Assembly: GCF_004791025.1 (NCBI RefSeq)
Contig: NZ_SRUO01000003.1
Location: forward strand, 62,001-126,000
Source of the DNA: Mesorhizobium sp. M4B.F.Ca.ET.203.01.1.1
Lineage (GTDB): Bacteria > Pseudomonadota > Alphaproteobacteria > Rhizobiales > Rhizobiaceae
Length of the DNA stretch: 64,000 nt
Direction: 5' to 3'
Every line of letters starts with the position of its first letter. The stretch's first letter is position 1. Positions 51,513 to 59,944 of this stretch are shown in pieces. Under the pieces are notes generated by a model. It saw only the letters and a list, made by a program, of their open reading frames with translations, had not been told where the DNA came from and did not search any database. Both the position numbers and the translations under genes were made by a program.

Positions 51513-52673
51513 CTACTTTCCGTTCGGCGAATGCGCCTTTTGCAGCGCCCGCACGCGATCGGCAAGGCTGGTGACGCCTTCTCCATTGGCCGGGCGCCCT
51601 TCGCGGGGCGGAGAGGCCAGCGCCTTGGCGATGGGCGAATCCGGTCCGTCCAGCTTCATCGTCAGGCTGACGACTTCCGCCGCCAGTTCGTTCATCTGGT
51701 CGCGCAGCGCAGCGCTTGCGCCACGGGCATCGCTGCTGGCCCCGGACCTCGACGTCTCGTGGGCGGCAAGGTCGGTCTTGAGGCGCTTGTTCTCGCGCGC
51801 CAGCGCCGTCAGCCGCGCCTCCAGTCGCTCGCGCTCGCCGTCCAGTCTGGCGATCGCCTTGTCGATGTCGTTGCTGCTGACGCCGGCCGTCGGGGCCACG
51901 GGAGCGGGCGCCGTGGTCTCGCCCTTCGCCCGCTCGCGAAGCCGCGCCAGTTCCTTCTCACGGCGGTCGAGCTTCTCCTCGCGATCGGCAAGCGTGGCGA
52001 GCAGGCGCTCGACCCTCTTGTCCAGTTCGCCGGTTCTCTTCTTCTCCGACTTCAGCGCCTCGCGAGCGGCCTTGCTTTCGGCCGTCATCTCCTGGTTGCG
52101 CCTGTCCGCTTCCTTGCGCTGGGCGCGCAGCACGGCAATGTCGTTGGCGAGCTTGTCCAGCTCGGACTCGCGCGCCACCAGCTCGATCTGGCGGTTGCTC
52201 GAGGCGAAGCTGGCATCGTCATACATATGCTCCAGCTTTTCCAGCTCGAGCGCGCGCTTCTCCAGCATGCGTTCCATATGCGCCAGTTTCTCGGACAGCT
52301 GGTGCAACTGCTCCTCGCGCTGGTGCAGTTCCCCGGTCCTCACCTCGAGGTCGGAAAGCGCCTGGTTCTTGTCCTTCCGCTCGACCGCCAACCCCTTGAG
52401 CGCCTCGTGGCCGCGCCCGATCTCGACCAGCTGCTCGGCTGCTTTCTCCTGCAGGGTCTTGACGCTCATCTCCAGGCGTCGCGTCGACATTGCGAACTCG
52501 GCTCTGACCTGATCCTTGTTCGCCTGGATTTCGGCCAGCGTCAGCGGCATCGAAGCCTCGACCCGCCTGCGCGTCAGCGCGACGGCCCGGCGCCAGATGG
52601 CCGGAGCGATCAGCAATGCCAAAAACGCTGCGCAAAGAAAGCCGAGGGCGAAGAACAGGATCGACTGGACCAA
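51513..52673 (-). CDS. Membrane-anchored coiled-coil protein
   Basis: A 386-residue protein. One N-terminal membrane span (residues 3-25, ILFFALGFLCAAFLALLIA) is followed by a basic patch (WRRAVALTRRRVEASMP), placing the rest in the cytoplasm. Residues ~45-245 are long coiled coil (REEQLHQLSEKLAHMERMLE, REEKLDRREKELARLRERAK), then a linker and a second coiled coil (ARLDGERERLEARLTALARE). It is probably a structural or scaffold protein of the cell envelope; I recall similar proteins conserved in rhizobia without known function. Confidence 0.85.
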   Translation of the reverse strand: MVQSILFFALGFLCAAFLALLIAPAIWRRAVALTRRRVEASMPLTLAEIQANKDQVRAEFAMSTRRLEMSVKTLQEKAAEQLVEIGRGHEALKGLAVERKDKNQALSDLEVRTGELHQREEQLHQLSEKLAHMERMLEKRALELEKLEHMYDDASFASSNRQIELVARESELDKLANDIAVLRAQRKEADRRNQEMTAESKAAREALKSEKKRTGELDKRVERLLATLADREEKLDRREKELARLRERAKGETTAPAPVAPTAGVSSNDIDKAIARLDGERERLEARLTALARENKRLKTDLAAHETSRSGASSDARGASAALRDQMNELAAEVVSLTMKLDGPDSPIAKALASPPREGRPANGEGVTSLADRVRALQKAHSPNGK

Positions 52674-52821
52674 GGTGACTATCCGCTATGGATGGCGGCT
52701 ACCGCCAAAGCTCGACTTTGCCATCTTGGCATGACGGAAATCCAGTGCCGCGGCAAGAGCATGCCGCGGCAAGACCTGCAACAAGCAGTTCTGATGTTGG
52801 ATTGGCACCGTCATGACCTTG

Positions 52822-53403
52822 TCAGAACGGATTCCAGGTCGGCCGCTGCGTGAGTTTCAGATAGCCGAGATTGACGCCCAGCCTGGCGCCGACGCCGGTC
52901 CGGATCGGGACGAGCAGCACCCTGTTGTTCTGCAGCACGTTGAAGCCGACGCCCGCAACGACATAGGCGGAGCCGGCGACACCGCCGAACCGGTTATAGA
53001 GATTGCCTATGTCGTCGAGGTTATAGACGAGCATCATGACGCGCGATCCCTCGCCGCCGAAGTCCCAGCCGAGCGAAGGACCCTGCCAGAACACCTTATG
53101 GTCGCCGGCATTCTTGGTGTAGAGGGTGCCCTCGCCATAGGTCAGGCCGCCGATCAGCGCGCCCGACCCTTCCTCACCGAGCAGGTAGCCGTTGGGCAGG
53201 CCGTAGGAGGCGAAGATCTTCTCGACGACCGTGGCCAGGCCGCCGGAGGTCGCGCCGAAGAACTTGTGGCCGGAATCGATGATCTCCTGGGCGGTATATT
53301 CCTGTGCCCGCAGCGCGGAGGTTGAGAAGACGAGAGCGCCCATGAGGGCAATCGCCATGGAAATGACACGGAAAAGATTCCGGTCGTAGAATCGGGAAAA
53401 CAT
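52822..53403 (-). CDS. eipA: DUF1134 envelope integrity protein, EipA-like
   Basis: A 193-residue periplasmic protein with a signal peptide (about residues 1-33, ending ALRAQ). The DUF1134 core includes GHKFFGATSGGLATVVEKIF, GYLLGEEGSGALIGGLTYGE and GPSLGWDFGGEGSRVMMLVY. Brucella EipA, the characterised member, is a small beta-barrel periplasmic protein needed for envelope integrity and reported to be CtrA-regulated. The proximity to ctrA fits that. Start ATG 53401-53403; it is divergent from chpT. Confidence 0.88.
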   Translation of the reverse strand: MFSRFYDRNLFRVISMAIALMGALVFSTSALRAQEYTAQEIIDSGHKFFGATSGGLATVVEKIFASYGLPNGYLLGEEGSGALIGGLTYGEGTLYTKNAGDHKVFWQGPSLGWDFGGEGSRVMMLVYNLDDIGNLYNRFGGVAGSAYVVAGVGFNVLQNNRVLLVPIRTGVGARLGVNLGYLKLTQRPTWNPF

Positions 53404-53760
53404 GCTTCCAATCTCCGTCAGGGAGCACTTTCGCCGACGCCTCGCACCCCCCACGGCTCTTGGCGGCCGCTCGAGGTGACTATCACTGGCAAACTATGCC
53501 GTAATCCTTTTTCAACCATTAAGCTCTCACATGAAGATGGCGGTTCGAAGGCCGGGGAACCCAGCTCTGGCCCCGAAACGCTGCGCGGGGCCCGGCATTT
53601 CCGCGCGAATCCACCATTTTCGCCGACGACAATTTTGGATTTGTTGCTGCACGCTCGGGCGCTGTGTATTCAGGGTGCCCAGGGAGAGCGCGTGATTCGT
53701 GCGGGCGGGGCGCGACGACTGATCGCTCGGCCGTGAATAACTTTAGCAGGGACTTCGCCT
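53404..53760. promoter_or_regulatory. Divergent region between eipA and chpT
   Basis: These 357 bp hold the promoters of both genes. TTAA-type CtrA half-sites are visible (for example near 53519) and GANTC-like sites occur near 53610 and 53695. Full CtrA boxes were not recognised with confidence. No gene was found. Confidence 0.4.
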
Positions 53761-54390
53761 ATGGCCGAGCTTTTCACCCTTTCCGCACCCGACCTTGCCG
53801 CGCTGCTCTGCAGCCGGGTCTGCCACGACATCATCTCGCCGGTCGGCGCCATCAACAACGGCCTTGAATTGCTCGACGAGGGCGGCGCCGACGAAGACGC
53901 CATGAAGCTGATCCGCCAGAGCGCCAGGAATGCCTCGGCCCGGCTGCAATTCGCCCGCATCGCCTTCGGCGCCGCCGGCTCGGCCGGCATGATGATCGAC
54001 ACCGGCGACGCCGAGGCGGTCGCCATCGCCTTCCTCAAGAACGAGAAGCCGGAACTGGTGTGGAACGGGGCCCGCGCGCTGCTGCCCAAGAACAAGGTCA
54101 AGCTGCTGCTCAACCTCATTCTCGTCGCCAACGCCGCCATTCCGCGCGGCGGCAAGCTTGTCGTCACCCTGGAGAATCTCGACACCGAGCCGCGTTTTGC
54201 GCTGTCGGCCGCCGGTCCGATGCTGCGCGTGCCGCCGAAATTCCTCGAACTGCATTCCGGCCACAAGCCCGAGGAACCGATCGACGCCCATTCGGTCCAG
54301 CCCTATTACACGCTGCTCTTGGCGCGCGAGGCCAGCATGACGATTTCGATCCACGCGACGGCCGAGGAAATCGTGCTGTCGGCCGCTTGA
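53761..54390 (+). CDS. chpT: Histidine phosphotransferase ChpT
   Basis: A 209-residue phosphotransferase that relays phosphate from CckA to CtrA and CpdR in alphaproteobacteria. The phospho-accepting His is H22 in LCSRVCHDIISPVGAINNGLELL. The rest is the degenerate HATPase-like domain (LLLNLILVANAAIPRGGKLV, VQPYYTLLLAREA). Length and motif order match Caulobacter and Brucella ChpT. It is separated from ctrA by one receiver gene, forming a compact signalling locus. Confidence 0.95.
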   Translation: MAELFTLSAPDLAALLCSRVCHDIISPVGAINNGLELLDEGGADEDAMKLIRQSARNASARLQFARIAFGAAGSAGMMIDTGDAEAVAIAFLKNEKPELVWNGARALLPKNKVKLLLNLILVANAAIPRGGKLVVTLENLDTEPRFALSAAGPMLRVPPKFLELHSGHKPEEPIDAHSVQPYYTLLLAREASMTISIHATAEEIVLSAA

Positions 54391-54640
54391 GCGGCCTGTT
54401 CTGTCGGCAAGAACAGATCAAGTATCTATTTCAAATAATATTTGCGGTTGGGCCCGCATTTCAGGCGTAGCAAGTTTTGTTGGCCTGACCAAAACCGAGT
54501 TCGCGACGAACGGGGCGAACAAGGCGCATCTTTGCAAAAACTTTACCTAACGGCTTTTCCGCTTCTTTACCAGATTGAACTATGGTGGCTGCGGTTGCCC
54601 AGAGGTTGCCGGTTCGCCAGATGGCAAAGAGGACCCGGAA

Positions 54641-55009
54641 ATGAAACGCTGCCTGTTCGTCGACGATTCGAGCGTCATCAGGAAGGTCGCAAAACGCATC
54701 CTCGGTGGCTCCGACTTCACCGTGATCGAAGCCGCCAGCGGCCTTGATGCCGTCGAGGTGTGCGCCGCCGAGATGCCTGACGTCATCGTCGTCGATGGCG
54801 GCCTGCCGGACATGCAGGCGGTCGACTTCATTCGCCGGGTTCGCGCCATGGAGAGCGCGGTCAAGCCGCAGATCCTGATCTCGCTGGTCGAAGTCGATGT
54901 CGCCTCGATCATGCGGGCAAAGCGGGCCGGCGCCCAGGGCTATCTCTTGAAGCCGTTCAATCGGCCGCAATTGCTGGAACGCTTTCGCGTCCTGAAAATC
55001 GCCGCCTGA
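54641..55009 (+). CDS. Single-domain response regulator next to ctrA
   Basis: A 122-residue receiver with the acidic pocket D8-D9, phospho-accepting D52 in VIVVDGGLPDM, the hydroxyl residue S81 in ILISLVE, and K104 in LLKPF. No output domain is present. It differs from CpdR and DivK in sequence as I recall them. The position between chpT and ctrA suggests it may take phosphate from ChpT or act as a sink. Start ATG 54641; it ends at a strong shared terminator. Confidence 0.9.
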   Translation: MKRCLFVDDSSVIRKVAKRILGGSDFTVIEAASGLDAVEVCAAEMPDVIVVDGGLPDMQAVDFIRRVRAMESAVKPQILISLVEVDVASIMRAKRAGAQGYLLKPFNRPQLLERFRVLKIAA

Positions 55010-55030
55010 CGGCCGGCCCGGATCGGCAAC

Positions 55031-55058
55031 AAAAAACCCGGCTGAAGCCGGGTTTTTT
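55031..55058. terminator. Bidirectional intrinsic terminator between receiver gene and ctrA
   Basis: AAAAAACCCGGC (55031-55042) pairs perfectly with GCCGGGTTTTTT (55047-55058) around a TGAA loop, giving T-runs on both strands between the two convergent genes. Confidence 0.95.
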
Positions 55059-55085
55059 GTGTTCAAAAACAATCGACAGGGCGTG

Positions 55086-55781
55086 TTAGGCGCTGACGCG
55101 GATGTCTTCCGGCTCGCGCAGCACGTAACCGCGGCCCCAGACCGTCTCGATGTAGTTCTGACCACCCGACGCCGCATCCAGCTTCTTGCGCAGCTTGCAG
55201 ATGAAGACGTCGATGATCTTCAGTTCCGGCTCGTCCATGCCACCATAGAGGTGGTTGAGGAACATTTCCTTGGTCAGCGTGGTGCCCTTGCGCAGCGAGA
55301 GCAGCTCCAGCATCTGGTATTCCTTGCCGGTCAGGTGCACGCGCTGGCCGCCGACTTCGACGGTCTTGGCGTCGAGGTTGACCACCAGGTCGCCGGTGGT
55401 GATGACCGACTGAGCATGGCCCTTGGAGCGCCGCACGATGGCGTGGATGCGCGCCACCAGCTCGTCCTTGTGGAATGGCTTGGTCATGTAGTCGTCGGCG
55501 CCGAAGCCGAGGCCGCGCACCTTGTCCTCGATGCCGGCCATGCCGGACAGGATCAGGATGGGCGTCTTCACCTTGGACAGGCGAAGCGTTCTCAAGACTT
55601 CATAGCCCGACATGTCGGGGAGATTGAGATCGAGAAGGATGATATCGTAGTCGTAGAGCTTGCCGAGGTCGACACCTTCTTCGCCGAGATCGGTCGTATA
55701 GACGTTGAAGCTTTCCGATTTCAGCATCAATTCGATGCTTTGTGCGGTTGCACTGTCATCTTCTATCAGCAGAACACGCAT
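55086..55781 (-). CDS. ctrA: Cell-cycle master regulator CtrA
   Basis: A 231-residue OmpR-family response regulator. Acidic pocket E7-D8-D9, phospho-accepting D51 in [20 protein letters not shown], Lys in YMTKPFH. The winged helix has [40 protein letters not shown] and [15 protein letters not shown], essentially invariant in alphaproteobacterial CtrA. The C-terminus ends in VSA, a small hydrophobic end compatible with ClpXP recognition. It controls division, flagellar and envelope genes. Its upstream region holds four GANTC methylation sites. Confidence 0.98.
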   Translation of the reverse strand: MRVLLIEDDSATAQSIELMLKSESFNVYTTDLGEEGVDLGKLYDYDIILLDLNLPDMSGYEVLRTLRLSKVKTPILILSGMAGIEDKVRGLGFGADDYMTKPFHKDELVARIHAIVRRSKGHAQSVITTGDLVVNLDAKTVEVGGQRVHLTGKEYQMLELLSLRKGTTLTKEMFLNHLYGGMDEPELKIIDVFICKLRKKLDAASGGQNYIETVWGRGYVLREPEDIRVSA

Positions 55782-56231
55782 TTCATTCCCCTTTTCTGCT
55801 GCCGGACCATGTCACGACCCGTCCGGGACCCGGAGCAGTGATTGCCTGAACAGAAGGTGCCATTGAATGGTTAACAAAACCTAATTTCGTGCCGAGGACG
55901 ATACCAGATTTTTTAACCCCTTTCTACACCCTCTTGAATCTAATAATGAATCACAGACCAAAACCGCTAATGCACCACATTAATAAGTCAGCCTAAGTGA
56001 CTCCAGGGACTCGCTGGTCGGCTTCCCGTCGAAAGCCGGAATTTTTACCCGGCCTTAAGTCCTCGGCCGTATGATTAACAATGCCCGTAAACGAATGGTT
56101 ACCAACGGCAAAAAACTTTAGGAGTTTGTTTCCCATAGTGGGGGGAAAGCCAGGGGATACGGGCAGCGCTTGGGCCTTTCCGGGCGGATTGGACGATATG
56201 TGCGGGTGTGCGTTTCCGGGAGTACCGAATC
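55782..56231. promoter_or_regulatory. ctrA promoter region with GANTC cluster and TTAA half-sites
   Basis: In this 450-bp gap four GANTC (CcrM) sites occur: 55936-55940, 55948-55952, 55999-56003 and 56008-56012. TTAA half-sites of the CtrA type occur at 55871, 55913, 56055 and 56075; the first is TTAA-N7-TAAT, close to the TTAA-N7-TTAA consensus. This fits CcrM-sensitive, autoregulated ctrA promoters as known in Caulobacter and Brucella. The FliJ-like gene's promoter must also lie here. Confidence 0.7.
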
Positions 56232-56609
56232 ATGAAGTCACGTGAAAACCTCGTTCGGCTGAAACAGTTTCAGGTGAATGAGAAGCGGCGGCAGCTGCTG
56301 CAGCTCGACATGATGATCGCCGAGTTCGAACGCATGGCCGTCGAACTGGAGGTGCAGATCGCCGCCGAGGAGAAGAAGGCCGGCATCACCGACATCAACC
56401 ATTTTGCCTATCCGACCTTCGCCAAGGCGGCGCGCCTGCGCCGCGACAACCTTAGAAATTCGCAAAGCGACCTCGCCCAACAGCGAAGCGCTGCCGAATC
56501 ATTACTCGGCGAAGCTGAAGCGGAGCTTTCCAAGGCAGAGATGCTGGAATCGCGCGACACCAAGATTCGCGACGCCGAACTCGGCGGCCGCAGCGCAATG
56601 ATCGGGTAA
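56232..56609 (+). CDS. FliJ-like coiled-coil protein
   Basis: A 125-residue, almost entirely coiled-coil protein (KRRQLLQLDMMIAEFERMAV, RDNLRNSQSDLAQQRSAAES). Size and heptad pattern fit the flagellar export chaperone FliJ, which works with the ATPase FliI, and the closeness to ctrA (a flagellar regulator) supports it, but no other flagellar gene is in view, so the symbol is not assigned. Start ATG 56232; an upstream in-frame start at 56208 is less likely. Divergent from ctrA. Confidence 0.7.
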   Translation: MKSRENLVRLKQFQVNEKRRQLLQLDMMIAEFERMAVELEVQIAAEEKKAGITDINHFAYPTFAKAARLRRDNLRNSQSDLAQQRSAAESLLGEAEAELSKAEMLESRDTKIRDAELGGRSAMIG

Positions 56610-56676
56610 AGCCGCCGCCGAGCGCTACCTCCGCGATGCAAGCCGGCGAACCGCCGGCCAGGAGCCTGGCGACCGC

Positions 56677-57081
56677 TCAGCCCAGCGTCGCATGATCCTC
56701 TTGAGGATCCATCGATGCCCGGGTGCGGGCCGCCTTGATGTCGGGCGCGTGCTCTTCCGACCAGGACCGTATCTGATTGAGCAGTCCCGCCAGGTTCCGG
56801 CCGAGATCGGTCAGCTCATATTCGACCCTTGGCGGGATCACCGGAAAGATCTCCCGCCGCACCAGCCCGTCGCGCTCGAGCACACGCAGCGTCTGCGTCA
56901 GCATTTTCGGCGTGATGCCTTCGAGCTTGCGGGCCAGCTCGCCATTGCGCATCCGCCCGCGGCGCAGCGCGCAGACGGTCAGGTAGACCCATTTGCTGGC
57001 CAGCATTTCGAGCACGGTGTGCGAAGGGCACGTCCGCCGGTACGCGTCATAGCCGAAAGGGGAGTCGTTATCGCTATCCAT
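56677..57081 (-). CDS. HxlR-family transcriptional regulator
   Basis: A 134-residue winged-helix protein. The family core is CPSHTVLEMLASKWVYLTVC, GELARKLEGITPKMLTQTLR and YELTDLGRNLAGLLNQIRSW. An N-terminal Cys in RRTCPSH occupies the redox-sensing position used by HypR/YodB members. Start ATG 57079-57081. It is divergent from a quinone oxidoreductase-like gene 90 bp away, the usual target of such repressors under quinone or electrophile stress. Confidence 0.92.
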   Translation of the reverse strand: MDSDNDSPFGYDAYRRTCPSHTVLEMLASKWVYLTVCALRRGRMRNGELARKLEGITPKMLTQTLRVLERDGLVRREIFPVIPPRVEYELTDLGRNLAGLLNQIRSWSEEHAPDIKAARTRASMDPQEDHATLG

Positions 57082-57171
57082 GAGGTGCCTATATATAGAA
57101 AAGGTACATACTGGACAAGGGAATATTACTATCCAAATGATAGCGGCACACCAACATACGAGGAGCCTCTC
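57082..57171. promoter_or_regulatory. Divergent promoter of hxlR-type regulator and oxidoreductase
   Basis: A 90-bp AT-richer gap. Small inverted repeats such as CTATC-CAAAT-GATAG (57129-57143) may be the HxlR operator. The assignment is weak. Confidence 0.35.
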
Positions 57172-58098
57172 ATGCGTGCCGTTACCCAGAATACCGTCGG
57201 CGGTCCCGACGTCCTTGTCATCGCCGACCGGCCGGACCCGGCGCCGAAGGCCGGCGAAGTGCTGGTCCGCGTCAGCGCGGCCGGCATCAACCCTGTCGAC
57301 GGCGCGGTGCGCGGCGGCCACTACCCGCTGCTCGGCGAGCCGCCCTTCATCCTCGGCTGGGACATTTCCGGAACCATCGAGGCGCTTGGCCCCGATGTGA
57401 GCGGCCTCAAGGTTGGCGATCAGGTGTTCGGCATGCCGCACTTTCCGAAGCAGGCGGCGGCCTACGCCGAACTCGCCGTGGCCCCCGCCGACGAGATTGC
57501 GCCAAAGCCCGACAGCATCGATCACATCCACGCCGCGGCGCTGCCGCTGGCCGGCCTGACGGCCTGGCAAGGCCTCGTCCGCCACGGCGGCCTGAGAAAG
57601 GGTCAGCGCGTGCTGGTGCACGCGGCGGCCGGCGGGGTCGGCCATCTGGCGGTGCAGATCGCCAAGGCGCTCGGCGCCCATGTCATCGCCACCGCCAGTC
57701 CCGACAAGCTCGACTTCGTGCGATCGATCGGCGCCGACGAGGTCGTCGACTACACCGCAGGCGATTTCACCGAAAAGGTCGGCGATGTCGATCTGGTGCT
57801 GGACGCAATCGGTGGCGATCATGCCGATCAGTCGCTGAAAGTCGTGCGTGACGGCGGCGTGCTGGTTTCGCTGCTCAACGTTCACGACGCCACCAGGGCA
57901 ACGGCCGGCGCCCGCGGCATCCGCGTCGAGCGCATGTCGGTGGTGCCGGATCGCGACGGTCTCATTGAACTCGGCAAACTGATCGACGCGAAGAAGCTTG
58001 CCGTGCATGTGGCGGAAAGCTTTCCGCTGGCGCAAGCCGGCGACGCCCATGCCTTCCTCGCCGCCAGGCCGATCGGCAAGGTGGTGCTGGCAGTCTGA
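57172..58098 (+). CDS. NADP-dependent zinc-less MDR (quinone oxidoreductase-like)
   Basis: A 308-residue medium-chain dehydrogenase/reductase. N-terminal GroES fold GEVLVRVSAAGINPVDGAVR, substrate region FILGWDISGTIEALG, nucleotide motif LVHAAAGGVGHLAVQIAKAL. No zinc ligands (GHE motif) are present, placing it with quinone oxidoreductases/enoyl reductases. It would reduce quinones or alkenals with NADPH. Start ATG 57172 behind GAGGAG. It is divergent from, and probably controlled by, the HxlR regulator. Confidence 0.92.
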   Translation: MRAVTQNTVGGPDVLVIADRPDPAPKAGEVLVRVSAAGINPVDGAVRGGHYPLLGEPPFILGWDISGTIEALGPDVSGLKVGDQVFGMPHFPKQAAAYAELAVAPADEIAPKPDSIDHIHAAALPLAGLTAWQGLVRHGGLRKGQRVLVHAAAGGVGHLAVQIAKALGAHVIATASPDKLDFVRSIGADEVVDYTAGDFTEKVGDVDLVLDAIGGDHADQSLKVVRDGGVLVSLLNVHDATRATAGARGIRVERMSVVPDRDGLIELGKLIDAKKLAVHVAESFPLAQAGDAHAFLAARPIGKVVLAV

Positions 58099-58121
58099 GC
58101 GCGGGACGATCCGACAAAAAC

Positions 58122-58150
58122 ACGAAGGGCGCGGTTACCGCGCCCTTCGT
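58122..58150. terminator. Hairpin terminator between oxidoreductase and sciP
   Basis: ACGAAGGGCGCGG pairs with CCGCGCCCTTCGT around a very short loop; a T-run follows on the right and an A-run on the left, serving the two convergent genes. Confidence 0.8.
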
Positions 58151-58166
58151 TTAGCCTGGAGAGGCC

Positions 58167-58442
58167 TCAATGCCGGTATTGCTGGATGCGCGTCGTGCGC
58201 AGCCCGGCAAGGCCGTATTCGTCGATCGACGCTTGCCAGGAGAGGAATTCCTCGGTGGTGAGCTTGTAGCGCTGGCAAGCCTCTTCGAGGCTGAGCAGTC
58301 CGCCACGCACCGCGGCCACAACTTCCGCCTTGCGCCGGATAACCCAGCGCCTCGTATTGGTCGGCGGCAGATCGGCAATCGTAAGAGGGCTGCCGTCAGG
58401 CCCGATAACATACTTGACTCGCGGTCTAACCAGATCGGTCAT
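58167..58442 (-). CDS. sciP: CtrA inhibitor SciP (DUF1153)
   Basis: A 91-residue DUF1153 protein. The core VIGPDGSPLTIADLPPTNTR, RWVIRRKAEVVAAVRGGLLS, EEACQRYKLTTEEFLSWQAS and GLAGLRTTRIQQY is highly conserved in alphaproteobacteria. In Caulobacter SciP binds CtrA-DNA complexes and blocks transcription of CtrA targets in new swarmer-type cells. Its location 2.4 kb from ctrA strengthens the call. The first ATG is used. Confidence 0.95.
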   Translation of the reverse strand: MTDLVRPRVKYVIGPDGSPLTIADLPPTNTRRWVIRRKAEVVAAVRGGLLSLEEACQRYKLTTEEFLSWQASIDEYGLAGLRTTRIQQYRH

Positions 58443-58703
58443 CGTACTCTCTACAAAAAACTCAAAGACCCAATCCCCGCCACAGTACCGCCACAGCTTT
58501 AAAAATTGCCTAAGCGAACCCTAATGACTAGGTAAGGATCGTGAACGTCGCGTTAGCGTTTTCCTCGGCATTTGAGAGATGCGCCGCCGGGCATTGATTT
58601 TGCAGGCAAAAAATCGACCCGTCCGGGAGACGCTGGCGCCACGCGGGTGCTTGACCTATATTCCGGCCATTGGCATTCAGACGCCACGCAGAACGAAAGA
58701 ACC
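58443..58703. other. Intergenic region between sciP and mnmA
   Basis: These 261 bp hold the divergent promoters of sciP and mnmA. An AT-rich stretch near 58500 precedes sciP. I saw no complete CtrA box or GANTC cluster. Confidence 0.4.
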
Positions 58704-59894
58704 ATGAACAGCCTCGACCTTCCCGGACGCCCCGAAAACACCCGCGTCGTCGTCGCCATGTCGGGCGGCGTCGATTCCTCCGTCGTCGCCGGCATCCTGA
58801 AGCGCGAAGGCTATGACGTCGTCGGCGTCACGTTGCAGCTCTATGACCATGGCGCGGCGACGCATCGCGCCGGCTCGTGCTGCGCCGGCCAGGACATCGA
58901 CGATGCCCGCCGTGTCTCCGAGACGCTCGGCATCCCGCATTATGTGCTCGACTATGAGGAGCGCTTCCGCAAGGCGGTCATCGATCCCTTCGCCGATTCC
59001 TATGTCGCGGGCGAGACGCCGATTCCCTGCGTTTCGTGCAACCAGACGGTGAAGTTCGCCGACCTCCTGGCGACCGCGCAGGACCTTGGCGCCGATGCTC
59101 TGGCCACCGGCCACTACATCCGCTCCGGCGCCAACGGCGCCCATCGCGCGCTCTACCGCCCGGTCGATGCCGACCGCGACCAGAGCTATTTCCTGTTCGC
59201 CACCACGCAGGCGCAGATCGACTATCTGCGCTTTCCGCTGGGTGGCCTGTCGAAGCCGCAGGTTCGCGCCATCGCCGAGGAGATGGGACTGACGGTCGCC
59301 GCCAAGCAGGACAGCCAGGACATCTGCTTCGTGCCGCAGGGCAAATATTCAGACATCATCGCCAAGCTGAAGCCTGCCGCCGCCAATCCCGGCGACATCG
59401 TCCACATCGACGGCCGTGTGCTCGGCCGCCATGAAGGCATCCTGCGCTACACGATCGGCCAGCGCCGCGGCATCGGCATCGCCTCCGGCGAGCCGCTCTA
59501 TGTCGTCCATCTCGACGCCGACCGTGCCCGCGTCATCGTCGGCCCGCGCGAGGCGCTGGAGACGCACAAGATCTATCTGCGCAACATGAACTGGCTTGGC
59601 GACGGGCCGCTCGCCGACGTTCCGGCCGGCGGGCTGGAACTGTTCGCCAAGGTCCGCTCGACGCGCCCGCCGCGTCCGGCGGTGCTGCATCACCGCGACG
59701 GCGTCACCTCGGTGGAACTGGTCGACGGCGAGTCGGGCATCGCGCCCGGCCAGGCCTGCGTGCTCTATTCCGACGACGGCAACGAGGCGCGCGTGTTCGG
59801 CGGCGGCTTCATCGAACGCTCGGAGCGCGGCGCCGAGGCCGAGGCCATGCTGACGCGGCTTGCCGCCCGCCCGGCGCAGATCCCCGCCGAATAG
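58704..59894 (+). CDS. mnmA: tRNA-specific 2-thiouridylase
   Basis: A 396-residue enzyme that thiolates U34 of tRNA-Lys/Glu/Gln. PP-loop [18 protein letters not shown] near residue 15. The two catalytic cysteines are in [11 protein letters not shown] and [33 protein letters not shown] is the tRNA-binding region. The start at ATG 58704 puts the PP-loop at the usual position; an upstream in-frame start is rejected. It acts with a TusE/IscS sulfur relay encoded elsewhere. Confidence 0.96.
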   Translation: MNSLDLPGRPENTRVVVAMSGGVDSSVVAGILKREGYDVVGVTLQLYDHGAATHRAGSCCAGQDIDDARRVSETLGIPHYVLDYEERFRKAVIDPFADSYVAGETPIPCVSCNQTVKFADLLATAQDLGADALATGHYIRSGANGAHRALYRPVDADRDQSYFLFATTQAQIDYLRFPLGGLSKPQVRAIAEEMGLTVAAKQDSQDICFVPQGKYSDIIAKLKPAAANPGDIVHIDGRVLGRHEGILRYTIGQRRGIGIASGEPLYVVHLDADRARVIVGPREALETHKIYLRNMNWLGDGPLADVPAGGLELFAKVRSTRPPRPAVLHHRDGVTSVELVDGESGIAPGQACVLYSDDGNEARVFGGGFIERSERGAEAEAMLTRLAARPAQIPAE

Positions 59895-59944
59895 CGACGC
59901 GCTTCGCCGCGATTTCCGGACGTCAAAGGCGTTTTAGCCCGGGC

